From the NCBI GenBank assembly GCA_031769625.1, contig JAUIMM010002538.1, positions 785,001-849,000 of the forward strand: DNA of 64,000 bases. The letters are read 5' to 3'. The notes beneath the pieces were generated by a model, which worked only from the letters and a program-made list of their open reading frames with translations, made no database searches and was not told where the DNA came from. Position numbers and translations under genes: made by a program. Of the stretch, positions 11,677 to 23,830 are shown piece by piece. Origin of the DNA: Taudactylus pleione. Taxonomy: Eukaryota; Chordata; Amphibia; Anura; Myobatrachidae. Numbering within the stretch: position 1 is the stretch's first letter; every line of letters begins with the position of its first letter.

Positions 11677-11735
11677 GCAGTCTCCAATTACAAAACGTGT
11701 GGTCTCCAATTAAAAAGTATTCAGTCTCAGTCAGA
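11677..11735. repeat. Terminal stub of the 22-mer array
   Basis: Two to three degenerate 22-mer units (GCAGTCTCCAATTACAAAAC, then GTGTGGTCTCCAATTAAAAA, then ATTCAGTCTC) resume right after the MITE and fade out. This shows that the MITE inserted near the array's original right end. Confidence 0.88.
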
Positions 11736-12042
11736 GAAACATAATCTTATTTAAAAGCAGGCTAGTAGCGTATGTAAGGTAAACTTAATATTACCTGGAC
11801 ACAGGTCTGCCGTCCCTGATCAGCGGTGGCCAGCCGTGTCACTGAGGGACTGACTAGGCAGTCAGGATAGTGATTCCTGGAGTCCAGGTCAATTTAGGGC
11901 TGCTTATATGAATGGATGCTGACCCTAACCCCTACTGGAGGGTGCCTGACCCTAACCCCCCTTCCCCTAGCCTAACCCTAACTCACCCAGAGGGTGCTTA
12001 ACACCTGGCTGTTACGATTCCCACACAATTATGGGATCAGGG
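11736..12042. other. Unique spacer with telomere-like hexamers
   Basis: About 300 bp of non-array sequence with no open frame of interest. At 11921-11990 it holds several CCCTAA/CCTAACCC motifs (GACCCTAACCCCT, TGACCCTAACCCCCC, GCCTAACCCTAACTC) spaced by GGAGGGTGCC-like linkers. These are degenerate relatives of the vertebrate telomere hexamer on the C-rich strand. A small dyad (GACTGACTAGGCAGTC) lies near 11851. No gene is seen. Confidence 0.65.
11921..11990. repeat. Degenerate interstitial telomere-like CCCTAA motifs
   Basis: Four CCCTAA hexamers in 70 bp, two of them adjacent (CCTAACCCTAAC), within two imperfect copies of a GGATGCTGACCCTAACCC / GGGTGCCTGACCCTAACC unit. This is too degenerate to be a telomere end. 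It could be a subtelomeric trace or part of a dispersed repeat with the same motif. Confidence 0.6.
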
Positions 12043-12262
12043 GTTGAACTGAGTGCTTGAACACAGGTGATGAACTGAATGCTTGAACACAGGAGATGAA
12101 CTGAATGCTTGAACACAGGAGATGAACTGAGTGCTTGAACATGGGAGATGAACTGATTAATAGAACACAGGTGATGAACTGAATACTTGAACACAGGTGA
12201 TGAACTGATTATGTGAGCACAGGAGATGAACTGGATAATTGAACACAGGGGTTGAACTGAGA
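12043..12262. repeat. 26-bp minisatellite (about 8 copies)
   Basis: Units of 26 bp built on GATGAACTGAATGCTTGAAC followed by ACAGG(A/T/G), with substitutions such as TTAATAGAAC, TTATGTGAGC and GATAATTGAAC toward the right. A reverse-strand frame of 60 codons crosses it (12012-12194) only because 26-bp units repeat their frame every 78 bp; nothing marks it as coding. Confidence 0.9.
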
Positions 12263-12365
12263 CACGGTAGGAACAATGACTAGATGAGCATGCATGAGAA
12301 AACTACAAACTTTACTATGGTGAACATAAACAGACACGGCTGATAATCAGTAGATATGCAGGCTG
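12263..12365. other. Short unique spacer before the 75-mer array
   Basis: About 100 bp of non-repeat sequence (contains AAACTTTACTATGGTGAAC and CAGACACGGCTGATAATCAG). No gene or structure is identified. It forms the left boundary of the 75-mer array. Confidence 0.7.
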
Positions 12366-12429
12366 TGTGTATGCAGCTATATCCCCACACTCACATATAG
12401 CCAACACCTCTACACGTCACTGGTGGTAC

Positions 12430-15400
12430 AGATTGTACCGTGTGTATGCAGCTTTATCTCCGCACTCACATATAGCCAACACCTCTACACGTTACAGGTG
12501 GTATAGATGGTACAGTGTGTATGCAGCTTTATCTCCACTCTCACATATAGCCAACACCTCTACATGTCAATGGTGGTACAGATCGTACCATGTGTATGCA
12601 GCTTTTTCCCCGCACCCACATATAGCCAACACCTCTACACGTCACTGGTGGTACAGATCATACTGTGTGTATGCAGCTTTATCCCCACACTCACTTATAG
12701 CCAACACCTCTACACATCACTGGTGATACAGATCATACCGTGTGTATGCAGCTTTATCCCCGCACTCACATATAGCCAACACCTCTACACGTCACTGGAG
12801 GTACAGATCATACTGTGTGTATGCAGCTTTATCCCCACAATCACATATAGCCAACACCTCTACACGTCACTGGTGGTACAGATCATACTGTGTGTATATA
12901 GCTTTATCCCCGCACTCACATATAGCCAACACCTCTACACGTCACTGGTGGTACAGTTCATACTGTGTGTATGTAGCATTATCCCGGCACTCACATATAG
13001 CCAACACCTCTACACGTCACTGGTGATACAGATCGTACCGTGTGTATGCAGATTTATCCCCGCACTCACATATAGCCAACAGCTCTACACATCACTGGTG
13101 GTTCAGATCGTACCGTCTGTATGCAGCTTTATCCCAGCAACCACATATAGCCAACACCTCTACACATCACTGGTGGTACAGATCGTACTGTTTGTATATA
13201 GCTTTATCCCCGCACTCACATATAGCCAACACCTCTTTACGTCACTGGTGGTACAGATCATATGGTGTGTATGCAGCTTTATCCCCGCACTCACATATAG
13301 CCAACAGCTCTACACATCACTGGTGGTACAGATGGTACCGTGTGTATGCAGCTATATCCCCTCACCCGATTATTGCCTACACCTCTACACATCACTGGTG
13401 GTATAGATCATACCGTGTGCATGCAGCTTTATCCCCGCACCCACATATAGCCAACACCTCTACACATCACTGGTGGTACAGATGGTACTGTGTGTATCCA
13501 GCTTTATCCCCACACTCACATATAGCAAACACCTCTACATGTCACTGGTGGTACAGATGGTACCGTGTGTATGCAGCTTTATCTCCACTCTCACATATAG
13601 CCAACACCTCTACATGTCACTGGTGCTACAGATGGTACCATGTGTATGCAGCTTTATCCCCGCACCCACATAGAGCCAACACCTCTACACATCACTGGTG
13701 GTACAGATGGTACCGTGTACATGCAGCTTTATCCCCGTACCCACATATAGCCAACACCTCTACACATCACTCGTGTTACAGATCATACTGTGTGTATGCA
13801 GCTTTATCCCCACACTCACATACAGCCAACAACTCTACACGTCACTGGTGGTACAGATCATACCGTGTGTATGCAGCTTTATCCCCACTCTCACATATAG
13901 CCAACACCTCTACACGTCACTGGTGGTACAGATCATACTGTGTGTATATAGCTTTATCCCCACACTCACATATAGCCAACACCTCTACACGTCACTGGTG
14001 GTACAGATCATACTGTGTGAATGCAGCTTTATCCCCACACTCACATATACCCAACACCTCTACTCATCACTGGTGGTACTGATCAAACCATGTGTATGCA
14101 GCTTTATCCCCGAACTCACATAGAGCCAATACCTCTACACGTCACTGATGATACAGATCGTACCATGTGTATGCAGCTTTATCCCGACACTCACATATAG
14201 CCAACACCTCTACACGTCACTGGTGATACAGATCGTACTGTGTGTATGCAGCTTTATCCCCACACTCACATATAGCCAACACCTCTACACGTCACTGGTG
14301 GTACAGATCATATTGTGTGAATGCAGCTTTATCCCGACAATCACATATAGCCAACACCTCTACACATCACTGGTGGTACAGATCATACCGTGTGTATGCA
14401 GCTTTATCCCCGCACTCACATATAGCCAACACCTCTACACATTACTGGTGGTACAGATCGTACCGTGTGTATGCAGCTTTATCCCCACACTCACATAGAG
14501 CCAACACCTCTACACGTCACTGGCGGTACAGATCGTACTGTGTGATGCATCTTTATCCCCACAATCACATATAGCCAACACCTCTACACGTCACTGGTGG
14601 TACAGATCATACTGTGTGAATGAAGCTTGATCCCCACAATCACATATAGCCAACACCTCTACACAGCACTGGTGGTACAGATGGTACCATGTGTATGCAG
14701 CTTTATCCCCAGACTCACATATACCCAACTCCTCTACAAGTCACTGGTGGTACAGATCATACTGTGTGAATGCAGCTTTATCCCCAGAATAACATATAGC
14801 CAACACCTCTACACGTCACTGGTGGTACAGTTCATACTGTGTGTATGTAGCATTATCCCCGCACTCACATATAGCCAACACCTCTACACGTCACTGGTGG
14901 TACAGATTGTACTGTGTGTATGCAGCTTTATCCCCACACTCACATGTAGCCATCACCTCTACAAGTCACTGGTGGTACAGATCATATCGTGTGTATGCAG
15001 CTTTATCCCCGCAATCACATATAGCCAACACCTCTACACGTCGCTGGTGGTATAGATCGTACCGTGTGCATGCAGCTTTATCCCCGCACCCACATATAGC
15101 CAACAGCTCTACACATCACTGGTGGTACAGAAGGTACCGTGTGTATGCAGCTTTATCCCCACACTCACATATAGTCAACAACTCTACACGTCACTGGTGG
15201 TACAGATGGTACCGTGTGTATGCAGCTTTATCCCCACTCTCACATATAGCAAACACCTCTACATGTCACTGGTGGTACAGATCGTACCATGTGTATGCAG
15301 CTTTATCCCCACACCCACATATAGCCAACACCTCTACACGTCACTGGTGGTAGAGATCATACTGTGTGTATGCAGCTTTATCCCCACACTCACTTATAGC

Positions 15401-18400
15401 CGACACCTCTACACGTCACTGGTGATACAGATCATACCGTGTGTATGCAGCTTTATCCCCGCACTCACATATAGCCAACACCTCTACAAGTCACTGGTGG
15501 TACAGATCACACCGTGTGTATGCAGCTTTATCCCCGCAATCACATATAGCCAACACCTCTACACGTCACTGGTGGTACAGATCGTACTGTGTGTATATAG
15601 CTTTATCCCCACACTCACATATAGCCAGCACCTCTACATGTCACTGGTGGTACAGTTCATACTGTGTGTATGTAGCATTATCCCCGCACTCACATATACC
15701 CACCACCTCTACAAGACACTGGTGGTACAGACCATACCGTGTGTATGCAGCTTTATCCCCGCAATCACATATAGCCAACACCTCTACACGTCACTGGTTG
15801 TAAAGATTGTACTGTGTGTATGCAGCTTTATCCCCACAATCACATATAGCCAACACCTCTACACGTTACTGGTGGTACAGATCATACTGTGTGTATGCAG
15901 CTTTATCCCCACAATCACATATAGCCAACACCTCTACATGTTACTGGTGGTACAGATCGTACCGTGTGTATGCAGCTTTATCCCCACACTCACATATAGC
16001 CAACACCTCTACAAGTCACTGGTGGTACAGATCGTACCGTGTGTATGCAGCTTTATCCCCACATTCACATATACATATAGCCAACACCTCTACACATCAC
16101 TGGTGGTACAGATCATACTGTGTGAATGCAGCTTTATCTCCACACTCACATATAGCCAACACCTCTACACATCACTGGTGATACAGATCATACTGTGTGT
16201 ATGCAGCTTTATCCCCACACTCACATATAGCGAACACCTCTATACATCACTGGTGATACAGATCGTACTGTGTATGCAGCTTTATCCCCACACTCACATA
16301 TAGCCAACACCTCTACACGTCACTGAAAGTACAGTTCGTACCGTGTGTATGCAGCTTTATCCCTACAATCACATATAGCCAACACCTCTACACGTCACTG
16401 GTGGTACAGATCTTACCGTGTGTATGCAGCTTTATCCGCAAACTCACATATAGCCAACACCTCTACACCTCACTGGTGATACAGATCGTACCGTGTGTAT
16501 GCAGCTTTATCCCCACACTCACATATAGCCAACACCTCTACACATCACTGGTGGTAAAGATCGTACCGTGTGTATGCAGCTTTATCCCCACACTCACATA
16601 TAGCCAACACCTCTACACGTCACTGGTCGTACAGATCATACTGTGTGAATGCAGCTTTATCCCCACAATCACATATAGCCAACACATCTACACAGCACTG
16701 GTGGTACAGGTCATACTGTGTGTTTGCAGCTTTATCCCCAGACTCACATATAGCCAACAACTCTACACGTCACTGGTGGTACAGATCATACTGTGTGTAT
16801 GCAGCTTTATCCCCGCACTCACATACAGCCAACACCTCTACACGTCACTGGTGGTACAGATCATACCGGGTGTATGCAGCTTTATCCCCGCACTAACATA
16901 TAGCCAACACCTCTACACATCACTGGTGGTACAGATTGTACTGTGTGTATGCAGCTTTATCCCCACACTCACATATAGCCAACACCTCTACACGTCACTG
17001 GTGGTACAGATCATACCATGTGTATGCAGCTTTATCCACACACTCACATATAGCCAAGACCTCTACACATCCCTGGTGGTACAGATCATACCATGTGTAT
17101 GCAGATTTATCCCCGCACTCACATATAGCCAACACCTGTACATGTCACTGGTGGTACAGATCATACCATGTGTATGCAGCTTTATCCCCACACTCACATA
17201 TAGCTAACACCTCTACACGTCACTGGTGCTACAGATCATACCGTGTGTATGCAGCTTTATCCCCACACTCACATATAGCCAACACCTCTACAAGTCACTG
17301 GTGATACAGATCATACTGTGTGTATGCAGCTTTATCCCCACACTCACATATAGCCAACACCTCTATACATCACTGGTGATACAGATCGTACTGTGTGTAT
17401 GCAGCTTTATCCCCACACTCACATATAGCCAACACCTCTACACGTCACTGAAAGTACAGTTCGTACCGTGTGTATGCAGCTTTATCCCTACAATCACATA
17501 TAGCCAACACCTCTACACGTCACTGGTGGTACAGATCTTACCGTGTGTATGCAGCTTTATCCGCAAACTCACATATAGCCAACACCTCTACACCTCACTG
17601 GTGATACAGATCGTACCGTGTGTATGCAGCTTTATCCCCACACTCACATATAGCCAACACCTCTACACATCACTGGTGGTAAAGATCGTACCGTGTGTAT
17701 GCAGCTTTATCCCCACACTCACATATAGCCAACACCTCTACACGTCACTGGCGGTACAGATCGTACTGTGTGTATGCATCTTTATCCCCACAATCACATA
17801 TAGCCAACACCTCTACACGTCACTGGTCGTACAGATCATACTGTGTGAATGCAGCTTTATCCCCACAATCACATATAGCCAACACATCTACACAGCACTG
17901 GTGGTACAGATCATACTGTGTGTATGCAGCTTTATCCCCAGACTCACATATAGCCAACAAGTCTACACGTCACTGGTGGTACAGATCATACTGTGTGTAT
18001 GCAGCTTTATCCCCGCACTCACATACAGCCAACACCTCTACACGTCACTGGTGGTACAGATCATACCGGGTGTATGCAGCTTTATCCCCGCACTAACATA
18101 TAGCCAACACCTCTACACATCACTGGTGGTACAGATTGTACTGTGTGTATGCAGCTTTATCCCCACACTCACATATAGCCAACACCTCTACACGTCACTG
18201 GTGGTACAGATCATACCATGTGTATGCAGCTTTATCCACACACTCACATATAGCCAAGACCTCTACACATCCCTGGTGGTACAGATCATACCATGTGTAT
18301 GCAGATTTATCCCCGCACTCACATATAGCCAACACCTGTACATGTCACTGGTGGTACAGATCATACCATGTGTATGCAGCTTTATCCCCACACTCACATA

Positions 18401-21400
18401 TAGCTAACACCTCTACACGTCACTGGTGCTACAGATCATACCGTGTGTATGCAGCTTTATCCCCACACTCACATATAGCCAACACCTCTACAAGTCACTG
18501 GTGATACAGATCATACTGTGTGTATGCAGCTTTATCCCCGCACTCACATATAGCCAACACCTCTACACGTCACTGGTGGAACAGATCATACCGTGTGTAT
18601 GCAGCTTTAGCCCCGCACTCACATATAGCCAACGCCTCTACAAGTCACTGGTGGTACAGATCATATCGTGTGTATGCAGCTTTAGCCCCGCACTCACATA
18701 TAGCCAACGCCTCTACAAGTCACTGGTGGTACAGATCATATCGTGTGTATGCAGCTTTATCCTCGCAATCACATATAGCCAACACCTCTACACGTCACTG
18801 GTGGTATAGATCATACCGTGTGCATGCAGCTTTATCCCCGCACCCACATATAGCCAACACCTCTACACATCACTGGTGGTACAGATGGTACTGTGTGTAT
18901 CCAGCTTTATCCCCACACTCACATATAGCCAACACCTCTACATGTCACTGGTCGTACAGAACGTACCGTGTGTATGCAGCTTTATCCCCGCACCCACATA
19001 CAGCCAATACCTCTACACGTCACTGGTGGTACAGATCATACTGTGTGTATGCAGCTTTATCCCCACACTCACTTATAACCAACACCTCTACACATCACTG
19101 GTGATACAGATCATACCGTGTGTATGCAGCTTTATCCCCGCACTCACATATAGCCAACACCTCTGCAAGTCACTGGTGGTACAGATCATACCGTGTGTAT
19201 GCAGCTTTATCCCCACAATCACATATAGCCAACACCTCTACACGTCACTGGTGGTACAGATCATACCGTGTGTATATAGCTTTATCCCCGCACTCACATA
19301 TAGCCAACACCTCTACACGTCACTGGTGGTACAGATCATACCGTGTGTATGCAGCTTTATCCCCACACTCACATATAGCCAACACCTCTACACGTCACTG
19401 GTGATACAGATCGTGCCGTGTGTATGCAGCTTTATCCCCACACTCACATATAGCCAATACCTCTACACATCACTGGTGGTAAAGATCGTACCGTGTGTAT
19501 GCAGCTTTATCCCCACACTCACATATAGCCAACACCTCTACACGTCACTGGCGGTACAGATCGTACTGTGTGTATGCATCTTTATACCCACAATCACATA
19601 TAGCCAACACCTCTACATGTCACTGGTGGTACAGATCATACTGTGTGTATATAGCTTTATCCCCACACTCACATATAGCCAACACCTCTTCACGTCACTG
19701 GTGGTACAGTTCATACTGTGTGTATGTAGCATTATCCCGGCACTCACATATAGCAAACACCTCTACACGTCACTGGTGATACAGATCGTACCGTGTGTAT
19801 GCAGATTTATCCCTGCACTCACATATAGCCAACAGCTCTACACGTCACTGGTGGTACAGATCGTACCGTCTGTATGCAGCTTTATCCCCGCAACCACATA
19901 TAGCCAACACCTCTACACATCACTGGTGGTACAGATCGTACTGTGTGTATATAGCTTTATCCCCGCACTCACATATAGCCAACACCTCTATACGTCACTG
20001 GTGGTACAGATCATATGGTGTGTATGCAGCTTTATCCCCGCACTCACATATAGCCAACAGCTCTACACATCACTGGTGGTACAGATGGTACCGTGTGTAT
20101 GCAGCTATATCCACTCACCCGAAAATTGCCTACACCTCTACACATCACTGGTGCTACAGATGGTACCATGTGTATGCAGCTTTATCCCCGCACCCACATA
20201 GAGCCAACACCTCTACACATCACTGGTGGTACAGATGGTACCGTGTACATGCAGCTTTATCCCCGCACCCACATATAGCCAGCACCTCTACGCGTCACTC
20301 GTGGTACAGATCATGCTGTGTGTATGCAGCCTTATCCCCACACTCACATACAGCCAACAACTCTACACGTCACTGATGGTACAGATCATACCGTGTGTAT
20401 GCAGCTTTATCCCCACTCTCACATATAGCCAACACCTCTACACGTCACTGGTGGTACAGATCATACTGTGTGTATAGAGGTTTATCCCCACACTCACATA
20501 TAGCCAACACCTCTACACGTCACTGGTGGTACAGATCATACTGTGTGAATGCAGCTTTATCCCCACAATCACATATACATATAGCCAACACCTCTACACG
20601 TCACTGGTGGTACAGATCATACCGTGTGTATGCACCTTTATCCCCACACTCACATATAGCCAACACCTCTACACGTCACTGGTGATACAGATCGTACCGT
20701 GTGTATGCAGCTTTTTCCCCAAACTCACATATAGCCAACACCTCTACACGTCACTGGCGGTACAGATCGTACTGTGTGTATGCATCTTTATCCCCACAAT
20801 CACATATAGCCAACACCTCTACACGTCACTGGTGGTACAGATCATACTGTGTGAATGCTGTTTTATCCCCACAATCACATATAGCCAACACCTCTACACA
20901 GCACTGGTGGTACAGATGGTAGGATGTGTATGCAGCTTTATCCCCAGACTCACATATACCCAACTCCTCTACACGTCACTGGTGGTACAGATCATACAGT
21001 GTGAATGCAGCTTTATCCCCACAATAACATATAGCCAACACCTCTACACGTCACTGGTGGTACAGATCATACTGTGTGAATGCAGCTTTATCCCCACAAT
21101 CACTTATAGCCAACACCTCTACACGTCACTGGTGGTACAGATCATACTGGGTGTATGCAGCTTTATCACCACACTCACATATAGCCAACAACTCTACACG
21201 TCACTGGTGGTACAGTTCATACTGTGTTTATGTAGCATTATCCCCGCTCTCACATATAGCCAACACCTCTACACGTCACTGGTGGTACAGATTGTACTGT
21301 GTGTATGCAGCTTTATCCCCGCACTCACATATAGCCAACACCTTTACACGTCACTGGTGGTACAGATCATACCGTGTGTATGCAGCTTTATCCCCGCACT

Positions 21401-23830
21401 CACATATAGCCAACACCTGTACATGTCACTGGTGGTACAGATCATACCGTGTGTATGCAGCTTTATCCCCACACCCACATATAGCCAACACCTCTACACG
21501 TCACTGGTGGTACAGATCGTACTGTGTGTACGCAGCTTTATCCCCGCACTCACATATAGCCAACACTTGTACATGTCACTGGTGGTACTGATCATACCGT
21601 GTGTATGCAGCTTTATCCCCACACTCACATATAGCCAACACCTCTACACATCCCTGGTGGTACAGATAATACCATGTGTATGCAGCTTTATCCCCGCACT
21701 CACATATAGCCAACACCTCTACACGTCCCTGGTGGTACAGATCATACCATGTGTATGCAGCTTTATCCCCACACTCACATATAGCCAACACCTCTACACG
21801 TCACTGGTGGTACAGATCATACCGTGTGTATGCAGCTTTATCCCCGCACTCACATATAGCCAACTCCTCTACACATCACTGGTGGTACAGATCATACCGT
21901 GTGTATGCAGCTTTATCCCCGCACTCACATATAGCCAACGCCTCTACAAGTTACTGGTGGTACAGATCATATCGTGTGTATGCAGCTTTATCCTCGCAAT
22001 CACATATAGCCAACACCTCTACAAGTCACTGGTGGTATAGATCATACCGTGTGCATGCAGCTTTATCCCCGCACCCACATATAGCCAACACCTCTACACA
22101 TCACTGGTGGTACAGATGGTACTGTGTGTATCCAGCTTTATCCCCACACTCACATATAGCCAACACCTCTACATGTCACTGGTGGTACAGATGGTACCGT
22201 GTGTATGCAGCTTTATCTCCACTCTCACATATAGCCAACACCTCTACATGTCACTGGTGGTACAGATCGTACCATGTGTATGCAGCTTTTTCCCCGCACC
22301 CACATATAGCCAACACCTCTACACGTCACTGGTGGTACAGATCATACTGTGTGTATGCAGCTTTATCCCCACACTCACTTATAGCCAACACCTCTACACA
22401 TCACTGGTGATACAGATCATACCGTGTGTATGCAGCTTTATCCCCGCACTCACATATAGCCAACACCTCTACACGTCACTGGAGGTACAGATCATACTGT
22501 GTGTATGCAGCTTTATCCCCACAATCACATATAGCCAACACCTCTACACGTCACTGGTGGTACAGATCATACTGTGTGTATATAGCTTTATCCCCGCACT
22601 CACATATAGCCAACACCTCTACACGTCACTGGTGGTACAGTTCATACTGTGTGTATGTAGCATTATCCCGGCACTCACATATAGCCAACACCTCTACACG
22701 TCACTGGTGATACAGATCGTACCGTGTGTATGCAGATTTATCCCCGCACTCACATATAGCCAACAGCTCTACACGTCACTGGTGGTTCAGATCGTACCGT
22801 CTGTATGCAGCTTTATCCCAGCAACCACATATAGCCAACACCTCTACACATCACTGGTGGTACAGATCGTACTGTTTGTATATAGCTTTATCCCCGCACT
22901 CACATATAGCCAACACCTCTTTACGTCACTGGTGGTACAGATCATATGGTGTGTATGCAGCTTTATCCCCGCACTCACATATAGCCAACAGCTCTACACA
23001 TCACTGTTGGTACAGATGGTACCGTGTGTATGCAGCTATATCCCCTCACCCGATTATTGCCTACACCTCTACACATCACTGGTGGTATAGATCATACCGT
23101 GTGCATGCAGCTTTATCCCCGCACCCACATATAGCCAACACCTCTACACATCACTGGTGGTACAGATGGTACTGTGTGTATCCAGCTTTATCCCCACACT
23201 CACATATAGCCAACACCTCTACATGTCACTGGTGGTACAGATGGTACCGTGTGTATGCAGCTTTATCTCCACTCTCACATATAGCCAACACCTCTACATG
23301 TCACTGGTGCTACAGATGGTACCATGTGTATGCAGCTTTATCCCCGCACCCACATAGAGCCAACACCTCTACACATCACTGGTGGTACAGATGGTACCGT
23401 GTACATGCAGCTTTATCCCCGTACCCACATATAGCCAACACCTCTACACTCACTCGTGGTACAGATCATACTGTGTGTATGCAGGTTTATCCCCACACTC
23501 ACATACAGCCAACAACTCTACACGTCACTGGTGGTACAGATCATACCGTGTGTATGCAGCTTTATCCCCACTCTCACATATAGCCAACACCTCTACACGT
23601 CACTGGTGGTACAGATCATACTGTGTGTATATAGCTTTATCCCCACACTCACATATAGCCAACACCTCTACACGTCACTGGTGGTACAGATCATACTGTG
23701 TGAATGCAGCTTTATCCCCACACTCACATATACCCAACACCTCTACTCATCACTGGTGGTACAGATCAAACCATGTGTATGCAGCTTTATCCCCGAACTC
23801 ACATAGAGCCAACACCTCTACACGTCACTG
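12430..23830. repeat. Large higher-order block, copy 1 (about 11.4 kb)
   Basis: Rare variants here recur in the same order at 28650-39967. The offset is 16,213 bp for 12.4-14.6 kb, 16,288 bp near 15.1-15.4 kb, 16,063 bp over 18.9-20.5 kb and 16,138 bp over 20.7-23.8 kb. Most steps are exactly one 75-bp unit gained or lost; the exception is the 1.2-kb duplicated part near 16-18.5 kb, whose alignment is complicated by extra copies. Shared private variants include GTCAATGGTGG at 12567 and 28780. The last 1.7 kb (about 22.1-23.83 kb) is itself a copy of the block's own start (offset 9,684 bp). Confidence 0.85.
16260..18600. repeat. Tandem 1,200-bp (16-unit) duplication
   Basis: Two adjacent copies of a 16-unit stretch, at about 16.2-17.4 kb and 17.4-18.6 kb. 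Markers 1,200 bp apart include GAAAGTACAGTTCGTACC (16326 and about 17451), TATCCGCAAACTCAC (about 16434 and 17559), ATACCGGGTGTATGC (16863 and 18063) and CATCCCTGGTGG (about 17068 and 18268). The first pair is 1,125 bp apart because the first copy lacks one unit. Confidence 0.85.

Noticed and set aside
11087..11687. Reverse-strand frames of 80 and 93 codons inside the MITE
   Set aside because: They read through the terminal inverted repeat and lack any transposase motif. Elements of this size are normally non-coding.
12012..12194. Reverse-strand 60-codon frame over the 26-mer
   Set aside because: Product of the repeat period; no start context or domain.
21576..21791. Reverse-strand frame with VLAICECGDKAAYTWYDLYHQ repeats (also at 37714-37929 and 59888-60103)
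   Set aside because: It is the antisense reading of the 75-mer in a stretch where the usual antisense stop is absent. The second copy is simply the duplicated block.
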